From: JAWKWH01 sp963669415
GTDB taxonomy: Bacteria; Pseudomonadota; Alphaproteobacteria; Rhizobiales; Rhizobiaceae
Direction: 5' to 3'
NCBI GenBank assembly: GCA_963669415.2
Contig: CAXXPS010000002.1
Location: forward strand, 248,001 to 312,000
DNA length: 64,000 nt
In this document: positions 43,673-53,319 of the stretch, in pieces
Numbering within the stretch: position 1 is the stretch's first letter
How the letters are laid out: the number at the start of each line of letters is the position of its first letter
Program-made: the position numbers and the translations under genes
Notes under the pieces: model-generated
Databases searched by the model: none
Told to the model about the DNA's origin: nothing
The model's input: the letters and a program-made list of their open reading frames with translations, nothing else

Positions 43673-45775
43673 CTAAACCGCCCTCACCCAAACCGCCGTG
43701 TCGTGGACGGCTGCACCACCATAAGGGGCTGCGGGCTCGGCACCGATGAGCGTATTGATGCCCTCGCCGCGCAGATGCGCCTTGTTGGGCCAGATGCCCT
43801 CGGCGATGACGACACCCGGCCGTGCACCGCCGCCGATCGTCGCGTGCAGAACCACCTCGCCGCGCTTATTGCCGATCTCGACCAGATCGCCCTCGGCGAC
43901 ACCCAGCGCCAGGGCATCATCGGCGTGTAACTTAAGTTCCGGCCGCCCTTCCCGGTCAATCGATGTCTTTGTCTCGGCAAAGGTCGAGTTCAGAAACGAG
44001 CGCGCCGGCGATGTGGCAAGCCGGAACGGATGTTCCTCGTCTGTGGTCTCGATCAGTTCGGCATGATCCGGAAACGCCGGCAAGCGTTGATGGTCGCCTT
44101 GTGGTCCAAGCGATTGCGGAGGCTTGTTGGGCGCAGGTGTTCCAGTCCAGTCCGGCTTGAAACGAAACTTGCCGTCGGCATGGCCAAAGCCACCCAGGAA
44201 ATGCGATTGTTCGAAATCCGGCTGCAGGTCAATCCAGCGCTTTTGCTCAAGGTCAGCGAAGCTGCTGCCCACAGGCACCAGAACCGCATCTATGTGATCC
44301 TGCTCGGTCAGGCCAAATCCTTGCCTATCCGAAACACCGAGCCTTTTGGCCAGTTCCTCGATGACAAAGTGGTTTGGCATCGGTCCGGCAGGCGGATCGA
44401 TCAGTTTCGGACCGAGCATCAAATGCTGGTGACCACCGCCGCGATAAATATCGTCATGTTCCAGGAACATCGTTGCCGGAAGCACCACGTCGGCCAGTTC
44501 TGCCGTCTCGGTCATGAACTGCTCATGCACGCAAGCAAACAGATCCTCCCGCATCAACCCCTGTCGAACAAGCCGCTGTTCCGGCATCACGTTCACCGGA
44601 TTGGTGTTCTGGATCAGCATGGCGGTCACCGGCGGGCCGTTTTGCAGCGCGTCTGCTTCACCGGTCAGGATGCGGCCTATCTTGGACTGGTCGAGCCAGC
44701 GCACCTCAGGATCTGCAAGACCTGCTCCCATCAGCCGCGACTTGTCGACCGTGAAGATATCGGAGTTGGAATGAAATGCGCCGCCGCCCTCATGCTGCCA
44801 AGCGCCGGTAACACAGGGTATTGAAATCGCCGCATACATGGCCGCGGCACCGTTTCGCGGACGGGTAAAGCCGTATCCGACGCGGAAATAGCTGCGTTTT
44901 GTCTCTCCGACCAGCCGGGCAAAGGCTTCAATCTCGGCCACCGGCAGGCCGGTAATCGAGGCGGCCCATTCGGGCGTTTTTTGTGCCAGGTGCTGCTCAA
45001 GGCCGGCCGGATCATCGGTGTATTTCGCAAGATAATCACGATCTGCGAAGTCTTCGCGAAACAGGATATGCATCACCGCGCAGGCAAGTGCGGCGTCGGT
45101 TCCCGGCCGCAGGATCAGGCCAAGGTCGGCCTGTTTGACCGTGGCATTGTCGTAGATGTCGATGGCGACGATTTTCGCGCCGCGGTCCTTGCGGGCCCTG
45201 GTTGCGTGGGTCATGACATTGACCTGGGTGGCGACAGGATTGGTGCCCCAGATCACCACACAGTCGGATTTGGCCATCTCGCGCGGGTCGGGGCCGCGCA
45301 GGGCGCCGGTCCCCACAGCAAATCCGGTCCACGCCATGTTGGTGCAGATCGTGTCGAACTGGTTGGAGTAACGCTTGGCATGGCGCAGACGGTGAATGCC
45401 ATCGCGCTGTACGAAGCCCATCGTTCCTGCGTAATTATAGGGCCAGACCGTTTCGCTGCCGTGGCGTGCTTCCGCCTGCTGAAATCGTTCGGCAACAAGG
45501 TCGAGCGCGGCCTCGAAACTGGCTTGCTTCCATTGTCCCTCGCCTCTTGCTCCGGCGCGAACAAGCGGCTTCAACAACCGGCCGGGATGGTGGATACGCT
45601 CGGCATAGCGCGCAACCTTGGCGCATATAACCCCGGCGGTATAGCTGTTTTCCTTCGCCCCGTGCACACGGCCGATTGTGCTGCCATCGATGAGCTCAAC
45701 ATCGAGCGCACAGGTCGAGGGACAATCATGCGGGCAGGCCGAATGGCCAATTGCCGGGCGTGTCTGGATATTCAT
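43673..45775 (-). CDS. Molybdopterin-containing oxidoreductase (formate dehydrogenase-like, single subunit)
   Basis: 700 aa. N-terminal [4Fe-4S] ligands CPHDCPSTCALDVE followed by VICAKVARY; then the molybdopterin guanine dinucleotide-binding blocks (VVIWGTNPVATQVN, TAMLIQNTNPVNVMPEQ) and the C-terminal cap (EIGNKRGEVVLHA). No Tat signal, so cytoplasmic. The frame is open to 45835; ATG 45775 starts right before the cluster motif as in relatives. No partner beta-subunit gene nearby, so the electron acceptor and substrate are unknown. moaD/moaE for its cofactor are in the same window. Confidence 0.9.
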   Translation of the reverse strand: MNIQTRPAIGHSACPHDCPSTCALDVELIDGSTIGRVHGAKENSYTAGVICAKVARYAERIHHPGRLLKPLVRAGARGEGQWKQASFEAALDLVAERFQQAEARHGSETVWPYNYAGTMGFVQRDGIHRLRHAKRYSNQFDTICTNMAWTGFAVGTGALRGPDPREMAKSDCVVIWGTNPVATQVNVMTHATRARKDRGAKIVAIDIYDNATVKQADLGLILRPGTDAALACAVMHILFREDFADRDYLAKYTDDPAGLEQHLAQKTPEWAASITGLPVAEIEAFARLVGETKRSYFRVGYGFTRPRNGAAAMYAAISIPCVTGAWQHEGGGAFHSNSDIFTVDKSRLMGAGLADPEVRWLDQSKIGRILTGEADALQNGPPVTAMLIQNTNPVNVMPEQRLVRQGLMREDLFACVHEQFMTETAELADVVLPATMFLEHDDIYRGGGHQHLMLGPKLIDPPAGPMPNHFVIEELAKRLGVSDRQGFGLTEQDHIDAVLVPVGSSFADLEQKRWIDLQPDFEQSHFLGGFGHADGKFRFKPDWTGTPAPNKPPQSLGPQGDHQRLPAFPDHAELIETTDEEHPFRLATSPARSFLNSTFAETKTSIDREGRPELKLHADDALALGVAEGDLVEIGNKRGEVVLHATIGGGARPGVVIAEGIWPNKAHLRGEGINTLIGAEPAAPYGGAAVHDTAVWVRAV

Positions 45776-45917
45776 CGGGATACTAATAGCGACCGGGAAA
45801 CCGATGTCGAACAAAATTCTTTGAGCCGATATCAATCAAGTGCAACGCTTGACCCCTGCTACCGGCTTGGCCAAACTGGGCAAAGATGCAGCGTAGCGCG
45901 AAACAGGTTATTGTCTC

Positions 45918-46355
45918 ATGCCTTCATTCCCTTTCAAATCGATGATGATCGCGGCCGCCGTTGCGGCGGGTGCCGCTGCAGCCTCGCCGGCGGGCGCCTT
46001 CGAACTGCGCATATGGGACGGCGAAGCTCGCTCCTGTGACGATGCCAAGATGCTGCGCAAGATTGAACGGCGGTTTCGCCATCAGGTCACAAACGTTCCC
46101 CACCTGCCCGATGTCGAAATCGAGGAAATCGACCGAATTCATCAGCATAGATATCTTCCGGCACATGAAGACAGGCCTATTGCCCGGCGTTATTGCCATG
46201 GGACCGCTCAGCTTTCTGACGGGCGGCGCAAGCGCATCTGGTACCTGATCGAAGACCATCAGGGATTTGCCGGTATCGACGACAATGTCGAATTTTGCGT
46301 TTCCGGCTTTGACCGCTGGAACGTCTATAATTCCTATTGCCGGATTCTTCGCTGA
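45918..46355 (+). CDS. Periplasmic hypothetical protein with conserved Cys
   Basis: 145 aa. Signal peptide (MMIAAAVAAGAAAASPAGA-F). The mature domain has ARSCDDAKMLRKIERRF, RYCHGTAQLSDGRRKRIWY and GIDDNVEFCVSGFDRWNVY...YCRIL, four Cys likely in two disulfides. This pattern is common among uncharacterised rhizobial periplasmic proteins. It ends 5 bp before the RNase T2 gene and is probably co-transcribed with it. Confidence 0.78.
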   Translation: MPSFPFKSMMIAAAVAAGAAAASPAGAFELRIWDGEARSCDDAKMLRKIERRFRHQVTNVPHLPDVEIEEIDRIHQHRYLPAHEDRPIARRYCHGTAQLSDGRRKRIWYLIEDHQGFAGIDDNVEFCVSGFDRWNVYNSYCRILR

Positions 46356-46360
46356 GACTG

Positions 46361-47062
46361 ATGCATATTGTCGGCGCGCGTTTTGCCGTTGCGCTGGTCG
46401 CGACGGTATTGGCACTTGCAGCCTGTTCTGAGCAAAGCGGGACGGAAAGTGATGGAGGCAACGCGGGCGACACGCTGCCGCTGGGCTCGGGTTTCGACTA
46501 TTACGTCCTGGCGCTTTCCTGGTCGCCAAGCTACTGCGCAGCGGAGGGCGAGGACGCCAATCGCCAGCAATGCAATTCCGGCCGTCCCTACGGCTTTATC
46601 GTGCACGGTTTGTGGCCGCAATTTGAGCGTGGCTATCCGTCGAACTGCCCCACCGGCCTGTCGCTTGATGTACCGAAGGAAGCGCTGCGGGAACTCTACG
46701 ACATCATGCCCTCTGCCGGGCTTATCCGGCATCAATGGAAAAAGCACGGAACCTGTTCCGGCCTGACGCGGGAGGACTATTTTGCCACGCTCAGAAAGGC
46801 GCGCGAGGCGGTGACCATCCCACCGGAATTCGCGCGGCTGGATGACTACAGAACCGTCGATCCGGATGTACTCGAGCAGGCGTTTCTTGTCTCCAACAAC
46901 GGCAGTGATGCGGCGGGCATTGTCGTCACCTGCGGCAAACGCTACCTGCGCGAAGTGCGTTTGTGCCTGACCAAATCGCTCGAATTTCGCACGTGCCCGG
47001 AACTGGAGCGACGCGCCTGTGCTCGCGACAAGGCAGTGATGCCGCCAGCGCGCGGCGGCTGA
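46361..47062 (+). CDS. Ribonuclease T2-family lipoprotein
   Basis: 233 aa. CAS-I FIVHGLWPQ and CAS-II HQWKKHGTCSG carry both catalytic His and the Lys; an endonuclease making 2',3'-cyclic phosphate ends. The start region ends in a lipobox (VLALAAC), so it should be a membrane-anchored lipoprotein, unlike the free periplasmic RNase I. Start ATG 46361 is used; the frame open to 46337 overlaps the upstream gene. Confidence 0.9.
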   Translation: MHIVGARFAVALVATVLALAACSEQSGTESDGGNAGDTLPLGSGFDYYVLALSWSPSYCAAEGEDANRQQCNSGRPYGFIVHGLWPQFERGYPSNCPTGLSLDVPKEALRELYDIMPSAGLIRHQWKKHGTCSGLTREDYFATLRKAREAVTIPPEFARLDDYRTVDPDVLEQAFLVSNNGSDAAGIVVTCGKRYLREVRLCLTKSLEFRTCPELERRACARDKAVMPPARGG

Positions 47063-47127
47063 TATTGCCCGAATCTTTTCAACGGCCTATTGAGTTTCGC
47101 TGAGAAGCTGATTCACCGGAGATTTAT

Positions 47128-47727
47128 ATGCCCAAAGTTCTCTGCTCACCCCCATCTCCCTATAGCGCCAAGGTTCGCATGGCGTCGGCCTATGCTGGCG
47201 TTGACCTTGTTTCGGAGCTTGTCGATACCGCCCCTCAACCCGACAATCTGACCGGCGCAAACCCGCTCGGGAAGATCCCGGTAGTCATCACCGATGATGG
47301 TATGAGCGTTTATGACAGCCGCGTGATCATGCAGTGGCTCAATCGCGAATCGAAGGGAAAGCTGTTTCCCCGCAGCCCGGCCAAGCGTACCGAAGCCGAG
47401 CGGATGGAAGCGCTGGCCGACGGTTTGTGCGATTGCCTGTTGGCGCATGTTTACGAGCGCCGGTTCCGGCCAGCCGAAATCGTGCATCAGCCTTGGCTTG
47501 ATGCGCAATGGAGCAAGGTGGAACGCGCGCTTGATGCACTCAACGCCAATCCGCCAAACCTGCCCAAGAAAATTACCGGCGGCCACATCGCCATTCGCGC
47601 CATGCTCGGTTATCTGGAGTTGCGATTTTCCGGTCAGTGGGAGCGAGGCCGCACACGACTGAAACGCTGGCCGGCGCGATTCGATGCCAAGTTTCCCGAG
47701 TTGACGGAATACCTGCCGAAAGGCTGA
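47128..47727 (+). CDS. Glutathione S-transferase family protein
   Basis: 199 aa. Thioredoxin-fold start (VLCSPPSPYSAKVRMAS), NPLGKIPVVITDDG with the cis-Pro and YDSRVIMQWL (Glu/Asp-Ser glutathione contact). ATG 47128 follows CCGGAG. Convergent with the porin gene. Confidence 0.88.
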   Translation: MPKVLCSPPSPYSAKVRMASAYAGVDLVSELVDTAPQPDNLTGANPLGKIPVVITDDGMSVYDSRVIMQWLNRESKGKLFPRSPAKRTEAERMEALADGLCDCLLAHVYERRFRPAEIVHQPWLDAQWSKVERALDALNANPPNLPKKITGGHIAIRAMLGYLELRFSGQWERGRTRLKRWPARFDAKFPELTEYLPKG

Positions 47728-47746
47728 CAGAAGCAAAATTGAGATA

Positions 47747-47773
47747 TCGGGCGCAGCAGTGCACCGCGCCCGA
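47747..47773. terminator. Bidirectional hairpin between convergent genes
   Basis: TCGGGCGC (47747-47754) pairs perfectly with GCGCCCGA (47766-47773). On the minus side, after the porin gene, an AT-rich tail (TATCTCAATTTTG) follows. Confidence 0.65.
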
Positions 47774-47782
47774 CAATCAGGT

Positions 47783-48436
47783 TTAAAAGTGCAGACCGAG
47801 CCCCAGCATGAGGCGGCTGTGATTTGCGTCAACATTGGCTGCAGCACCGCCTGGATTGAACACTTTGTCTGCGTAGTCCGTGTAGCGATATTCAAGCCGG
47901 CCAAACACCTGCTCGGTCAGCTTTGCATCAACACCAGCGCCGGCAGTCCAGCCAACAACGGTGTTGGTGTCGCTGCCCGCAGCGTTGGTAACTTCCACCC
48001 GTCCAACAGCGACACCGCCGGTGCCGTAAAGCAGAATATCCTGTGTCGCTGCATAGCCGATGCGGGCCCGCAGCGAACCTTCCAGCCCATATTCGGTCGC
48101 CACTCCGGCATTGGTGCCATCCATCATGTTGTAGCCAATGTCGGTCTCGCCTCCGTAGACGAACGAGCCCGACTGGTATTGCGCACCACCAAAAATGCCT
48201 CCGATAAAGCCGTCGGTATCGATATTGTTGGCGCCCACATCGGTCTCGCCGAAGCCGTAGCCCAGCACAGCGCCGCCATAGATCCCCGACCAGGCAGCCA
48301 GCGGCGTTACCTCTTCGGGAGCCGATGGCGCCGGTGGTTCTTCATAGACGGTGTCGGCCGCATTGGCCGGGATATTGGCAAACAGCAGCACCATGCCGAA
48401 GGCAGCGGTGACCGCTCGAGAGCGAAATCCGATCAA
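47783..48436 (-). CDS. Omp25/Omp31-like outer-membrane beta-barrel protein
   Basis: 217 aa. Signal peptide (AVTAAFGMVLLFANIPANA-A), then WSGIYGGAVLGYGFGE, GGETDIGYN, GYAATQDILLYGTGGVAVG, FGRLEYRYTDYAD and the C-terminal barrel strand LMLGLGLHF ending in Phe. No ATG lies in a fitting place: the only candidate is TTG 48436. The open frame farther upstream to 48739 is basic and low in barrel features and is not believed. Confidence 0.82.
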   Translation of the reverse strand: MIGFRSRAVTAAFGMVLLFANIPANAADTVYEEPPAPSAPEEVTPLAAWSGIYGGAVLGYGFGETDVGANNIDTDGFIGGIFGGAQYQSGSFVYGGETDIGYNMMDGTNAGVATEYGLEGSLRARIGYAATQDILLYGTGGVAVGRVEVTNAAGSDTNTVVGWTAGAGVDAKLTEQVFGRLEYRYTDYADKVFNPGGAAANVDANHSRLMLGLGLHF

Positions 48437-48978
48437 ATTGAACCATTCTGCCGGAGCGGTTTCGGGACAAGGTCGAGCGTTTGTTCGATGGGCATATCTG
48501 CGATACGTCCGAGAACAAACGCGAAGGATTTGGCCCGAAAATGCCCGGCCCTTGCGGGTTTGCGATTGGCGGGTGCCCGAAGCCGATCCGCTCTCAAACG
48601 ATGCAATGGCATCGCCCTTGGAGCGCCTCGACACCGGATTACCACCCCAATCGGCAAACAGAATTGATTCAATATGGTCGGTTTTCGCTCTAGCGTTGTT
48701 GATTGCAACGATCTTCATTATTTGGCTCCTTTGCCGCAATGGCCCGCGCCCGTGCGACCAGAGAAATCATCCGAAACCCTCATCTCGGACATTCCCCTGT
48801 TGTCAGGGCGGAATGTCGTTGCAAATTGCGGCCAAAGATTTCCGGAAATTTGGAGTTTCGCGGGCGGATATGAGGCCAAAGCGTGACGTTGCAGTTCGGT
48901 CACACACCGGGCATGCTTGGTAGTGCGGTGCCAGCAACCTATATTGGCCGGAACGGATGATTCTCGGGATTTCGCTGC
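48437..48978. other. Long intergenic region upstream of porin and antiporter genes
   Basis: 542 bases between divergent genes. It contains a short perfect hairpin (CGATGC/GCATCG, 48599-48614). Frames on both strands are open for long stretches but lack ribosome sites and recognisable sequence. It may hold a porin leader or small RNA. Confidence 0.4.
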
Positions 48979-49917
48979 ATGCTTTTCAGCACCGTATTGC
49001 TGCTCGCCGGCCTCTTGCTGCTTGTCTTTTCCGGCGATTTCCTGGTCAAGGGCGCTGTCGGTATCGCAGAAAACCTCGGCATCGATCCGCTGGTGATCGG
49101 TCTGACGGTAGTTGCATTCGGCACATCAGCGCCCGAATTGTTCATCTCCGTTCAATCCGCGCTCCAAGGCGCGCCGGGTATCGCGATCGGAAATGCGATC
49201 GGTTCCAACATCGCCAATGTGCTGCTTGTCATGGGGCTTCCGGCCCTGGTCTCGGCGGTGACAGCAAGGCAACCCGGGCTGAGGCGCAATCTGTCCGCCA
49301 TGCTGGTGACGGTGTTGCTGTTCATTTTCATGATATCGGACGGTGCTCTCAGCCGGGTTGATGGCGCGATCCTGTTTGGCGGTTTGTGTCTCTACATTTG
49401 GTGGCAGATCCATCAAGCCGGCCGCATCCGGATTGCAGGAACCGATTACCACGATGAGATTGGCGAAGCGCCGCATGATACCGGTCGCGTGGCTGCCTAT
49501 ATCGCTGCCGGCATCGTCGGATTGCCGCTTGCAGCACAGCTGACTGTTGTCGGAGCCAGCGACATCGCACGTTCATTCGGCATATCGGAAGCGGCAATCG
49601 GATTGACCGTCATCGCGATCGGCACCTCGCTGCCGGAGCTGGCGACGACCATGATGGCGGCGATCCGACACACCAGCGCCGTGGCGCTTGGCAATATTGT
49701 CGGTTCAAACATCTTCAACATCGCCTGCATCATGGGCGTGACCGGACTGATCATTCCTGTGCCTGTCGAACCGCGCATCATTTCCACCGACATGTGGGTC
49801 ATGCTGGGAGCAATGGTGCTGCTTGCGGTAATTGGTTACGCGCGGTTGACGGTTGGCAGGATGATGGGCCTTGGGATGCTGGCGGCCTATGCAATCTACA
49901 TCTGGTCGGTATTTTGA
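48979..49917 (+). CDS. Calcium/sodium antiporter (YrbG-like CaCA family)
   Basis: 312 aa, about ten TM helices in two inverted halves, each with the alpha-repeat: GLTVVAFGTSAPELFISV with GNAIGSNIANVLLV, and GLTVIAIGTSLPELATT with GNIVGSNIFNIACIMG. Exchanges cations across the inner membrane. First gene of a rightward run with the SDR 4 bp behind. Confidence 0.94.
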   Translation: MLFSTVLLLAGLLLLVFSGDFLVKGAVGIAENLGIDPLVIGLTVVAFGTSAPELFISVQSALQGAPGIAIGNAIGSNIANVLLVMGLPALVSAVTARQPGLRRNLSAMLVTVLLFIFMISDGALSRVDGAILFGGLCLYIWWQIHQAGRIRIAGTDYHDEIGEAPHDTGRVAAYIAAGIVGLPLAAQLTVVGASDIARSFGISEAAIGLTVIAIGTSLPELATTMMAAIRHTSAVALGNIVGSNIFNIACIMGVTGLIIPVPVEPRIISTDMWVMLGAMVLLAVIGYARLTVGRMMGLGMLAAYAIYIWSVF

Positions 49918-49921
49918 GCGA

Positions 49922-50686
49922 ATGACTGTGGACGGCAAAATTGCATTGGTAACGGGAGGCGCACGCCGGATCGGCGCTGCCATCTCGCGTGATTTAGCGG
50001 CATACGGGTTCACGGTCGCCATCCATCATTACGGTTCTGACGCGGAGGCGGAGGCGCTTTCAGACGGAATCGCAGCGGCGGGCGGCCGGGCGTTCACGGT
50101 TATTGCCGACCTCACCGACGCCGATGCAACGGCCGGTCTCATCGAAAATGTGTCGGAGCAGGCCGGCGCACCTTGCCTTTTGGTCAACAACGCATCGATC
50201 TTTGAGGAGGATGCGGTTACCGAACCTGATGAGGCTGTTTGGGACGCACATTTCGACGTTCATTTGAAAGCGCCGGCGACGCTGACAAATCATTTTGCCG
50301 GGATCCTTCCGGATGATGAAACCGGCCTCGTCGTCAACATAATCGACCAGCGGATATGGAAGCTGACCCCGCGGTATTTTTCCTACACCCTGTCCAAATC
50401 CGCGCTTTGGACGGCGACCCGGACCATGGCTCAGGCGTTGGCGCCGCGCGTCCGTGTCAATGCAATCGGACCGGGACCGACGTTGCCCAACGAAAGGCAA
50501 TCGGAGACCGATTTCAAACATCAGGTGATGTCAGTTCCCCTGCAGCGGGGTCCGTCGCTGGCAGAGTTTGGCGCGACTATCAAATGGCTTTGGGAAACGC
50601 CATCGGTGACAGGGCAGATGATCGCGCTCGACGGAGGGCAACATCTGGCTTGGGAGACGCCTGACGTTACCGGTGTTGGCGAATGA
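49922..50686 (+). CDS. SDR-family oxidoreductase (FolM/pteridine-reductase-like)
   Basis: 254 aa classical SDR. Cofactor motif VTGGARRIGAAISRDL; NNASIF; catalytic Tyr/Lys in YTLSKSALW; the segment NAIGPGPTLPNERQSETDF resembles FolM dihydromonapterin reductases. The TGARRIG-type Arg favours NADPH. ATG 49922 is 4 bp behind the antiporter stop; its stop overlaps uvrC (ATGA). Confidence 0.87.
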   Translation: MTVDGKIALVTGGARRIGAAISRDLAAYGFTVAIHHYGSDAEAEALSDGIAAAGGRAFTVIADLTDADATAGLIENVSEQAGAPCLLVNNASIFEEDAVTEPDEAVWDAHFDVHLKAPATLTNHFAGILPDDETGLVVNIIDQRIWKLTPRYFSYTLSKSALWTATRTMAQALAPRVRVNAIGPGPTLPNERQSETDFKHQVMSVPLQRGPSLAEFGATIKWLWETPSVTGQMIALDGGQHLAWETPDVTGVGE

Positions 50687-52611
50687 ACCCGGAGATCGAC
50701 TGGACGGTCAGTGACAGCGCCGGCGAAGCCAAATCCGGCGCCGAGCTGATCTCGGATTTTGTCAAACAGCTGCCGAACCGGCCTGGCGTCTATCGCATGT
50801 TGAATGCTGAATCCGACGTACTTTACGTCGGCAAGGCGCGCAGTCTGAAAAAGCGTGTGACGAGTTACGCACAGGGCCGCGGGCACTCCGGCCGCATCGT
50901 TCGCATGATCCGCGAAACTGCAGCAATGGAATTTGTCGTCACCCGGACCGAAACCGAGGCGCTATTACTGGAAGCGAATCTTATCAAGCGCTTGCGGCCG
51001 CGGTTTAACGTGTTGCTGCGCGATGACAAATCGTTTCCCTACATTTTGCTGACCAGCAATCACGGGGCGCCGGGGATCTTCAAACACCGCGGTGCGCGCT
51101 CTCACAAAGGAGAGTATTTCGGACCATTCGCATCAGCCGGTGCGGTCGGCCGTACCATCAATTCGCTGCAGCGGGCCTTCCTGCTGAGGACGTGTAGTGA
51201 TTCTGTCTACGACAGCCGCACACGGCCCTGCCTGCTTTATCAAATCAAGCGTTGTGCCGGACCGTGCACCGGTGAGATCGACGCCGACGGATACGGTGAG
51301 CTGGTGTCGGAGGCGCGCGACTTCCTGTCCGGCAGGTCGAGCAAGATCAAGGCACTTTTGTCGGATTCGATGCAGCGGGCATCAGCCGATCTCGACTTCG
51401 AGCGTGCCGCTGTCTACCGCGACCGCCTGGCTGCGCTGTCTCATGTACAAAGCCATCAGGGCATCAATCCGCAAACAATTGACGAAGCCGATGTATTCGC
51501 GGTGCATCAGGAAAGCGGCCAGACCTGTGTGGAAGTGTTTTTCTTCCGAACAGGGCAGAACTGGGGCAACCGTTCCTACTTTCCCCGCGCCGATGCTTCG
51601 CTCGGTTCGCCAGAGGTGCTGGGTTCGTTTCTGACCCAGTTCTACGACGACAAGCCCTGCCCGCGGCTCGTGTTGTTGTCGACCGATGTAGAGGAGCGAG
51701 AACTGCTCTCAGAGGCTCTGAGCGCCAAGTCGGGCTATCGGGTCAATGTCTCGGTGCCGAGACGCGGCGAGAAGAAGGATCTGGTTGGCCATGCCTTGCA
51801 AAATGCCCGTGAGGCGCTCGGACGGCGGCTTGCCGAAACCTCCAGCCAGGCGCGGCTGCTCGCCGGTCTTGCGGAGACTTTCGGCCTGGATACCCCGCCG
51901 CGCCGGATCGAGGTCTATGACAATTCCCACATCATGGGAACAAACGCCGTGGGGGCGATGATCGTCGCCGGACCTGAAGGCTTTGCAAAAAACCAGTACC
52001 GCAAGTTCAACATCAAATCGAAGGACATCACGCCGGGAGATGATTTCGGCATGATGCGTGAGGTCATCGAGCGGCGGTTCTCGCGCCTGCTGAAGGAGCA
52101 TGGTCTTCCCGGCGAATCCGGCGATGAGGGCTCTGAAGACGAAATGGCGATCCCGCGATGGCCCGAGTTGCTGCTCATTGATGGCGGCAAGGGGCAAATG
52201 TCAGCAGTCGAGGGTATATTGGGCGAATTGGGAATCCAGGAGCACGTCACCGCAATTGGCATTGCCAAGGGCATGGATCGCGAAGCAGGTCGCGAGCGGT
52301 TTTTCATGGCCGGCAAACAGCCTTTCAGCCTGCCTCCCCGCGACCCGGTGCTCTATTTCATCCAGCGCCTGCGCGACGAAGCTCACCGATTTGCCATCGG
52401 TTCGCATCGTGCCAGGCGCAAGAAGGAAATGGTCAAAAATCCGCTCGATGAGGTCGGCGGCATCGGCCCGGCGCGCAAGCGGGCGCTACTGCATCATTTC
52501 GGTACCGCCAAGGCAGTCAGCCGGGCGGCGATAGCTGATTTGGCGCAAGTGGAGGGAATTTCAGAGCAAATGGCCAGACAGATTCACGACTTTTTTCACG
52601 AGAACGGTTGA
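50683..52611 (+). CDS. uvrC: Excinuclease ABC subunit C
   Basis: 642 aa. Makes both incisions in nucleotide excision repair with UvrAB. GIY-YIG domain (PGVYRMLNAESDVLYVGKA), the RCAGPCTGEI Cys segment, a UVR motif in the middle (DFERAAVYRDRLAAL), the RNase-H-like C-terminal endonuclease (EVYDNSHIMGTNAVG) and tandem HhH at the end (GGIGPARKRALLHHFGTAKA). Complete and of normal length. Followed by pgsA-moaD-moaE as usual in rhizobia. Confidence 0.98.
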   Translation: MNPEIDWTVSDSAGEAKSGAELISDFVKQLPNRPGVYRMLNAESDVLYVGKARSLKKRVTSYAQGRGHSGRIVRMIRETAAMEFVVTRTETEALLLEANLIKRLRPRFNVLLRDDKSFPYILLTSNHGAPGIFKHRGARSHKGEYFGPFASAGAVGRTINSLQRAFLLRTCSDSVYDSRTRPCLLYQIKRCAGPCTGEIDADGYGELVSEARDFLSGRSSKIKALLSDSMQRASADLDFERAAVYRDRLAALSHVQSHQGINPQTIDEADVFAVHQESGQTCVEVFFFRTGQNWGNRSYFPRADASLGSPEVLGSFLTQFYDDKPCPRLVLLSTDVEERELLSEALSAKSGYRVNVSVPRRGEKKDLVGHALQNAREALGRRLAETSSQARLLAGLAETFGLDTPPRRIEVYDNSHIMGTNAVGAMIVAGPEGFAKNQYRKFNIKSKDITPGDDFGMMREVIERRFSRLLKEHGLPGESGDEGSEDEMAIPRWPELLLIDGGKGQMSAVEGILGELGIQEHVTAIGIAKGMDREAGRERFFMAGKQPFSLPPRDPVLYFIQRLRDEAHRFAIGSHRARRKKEMVKNPLDEVGGIGPARKRALLHHFGTAKAVSRAAIADLAQVEGISEQMARQIHDFFHENG

Positions 52612-52712
52612 AAAACCTTCCGCTGACGCAAAATTGCTAGTCGATGGCGGCGCGACTTGTTGACCGCGCACATCCGAGTCTGATTGTTAGAGCGGCGCAA
52701 AGGGCCAACCGG

Positions 52713-53303
52713 ATGCCAAAGCATACATTCAACCTGCCGAATCTGCTGACCTACGGGCGCATCATTGCCGTTCCGCTGGTGGTGCTGTGTTTTTTCCTGG
52801 AAGGTCGGCTTCAGTCGAGCGATTTTGCTCGCTGGAGCGCCCTGGCCATTTTTGCAGTCGCCAGTATCACAGACTTCTTTGACGGCTATCTGGCGCGCAT
52901 CTGGCAACAGACTTCCAATATCGGCCGGATGCTCGACCCGATCGCCGACAAGCTGCTGGTCTCCACCTGCCTGTTGTTGCTGGCCGCTGACACCGACAAG
53001 ACCATCGCCGGTTGGTCGCTGTGGGCGGCAATCATCATCCTTTGCCGCGAAATCCTGGTTTCCGGCCTGCGTGAATACCTGGCCGAGCTGAAAGTCTCCG
53101 TGCCCGTGACCACAATGGCGAAATGGAAAACCACCATACAATTGTTCGCCATCGGATTTCTGCTTGCCGGCTCGGCCGGCGACAAGGTGTTTGCCTATAC
53201 GACGCAAACCGGTATCGTGCTGTTGTGGATTTCGGCAGTTGTGACGCTCTATACCGGTTGGGACTATTTTCGGGCCGGTCTGAAACACGTCATCGACGAA
53301 TGA
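52713..53303 (+). CDS. pgsA: CDP-diacylglycerol-glycerol-3-phosphate 3-phosphatidyltransferase
   Basis: 196 aa membrane enzyme, first committed step to phosphatidylglycerol. NLPNLLTYGRIIAVPLVVL start and the catalytic DFFDGYLARIWQQ ... GRMLDPIADK (all Asp present). ATG 52713 fits family starts; the frame from 52644 is upstream read-through. Confidence 0.96.
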   Translation: MPKHTFNLPNLLTYGRIIAVPLVVLCFFLEGRLQSSDFARWSALAIFAVASITDFFDGYLARIWQQTSNIGRMLDPIADKLLVSTCLLLLAADTDKTIAGWSLWAAIIILCREILVSGLREYLAELKVSVPVTTMAKWKTTIQLFAIGFLLAGSAGDKVFAYTTQTGIVLLWISAVVTLYTGWDYFRAGLKHVIDE

Positions 53304-53319
53304 TTGCAGGTAACAGTTG

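Noticed and set aside
44981..46039. 352-codon open frame antisense to the molybdopterin oxidoreductase
   Set aside because: The cluster and cofactor motifs are on the other strand.
48351..48923. 190-codon plus-strand frame in the porin/antiporter gap
   Set aside because: It begins inside the porin gene on the other strand, has no ribosome site and a composition unlike neighbouring proteins.
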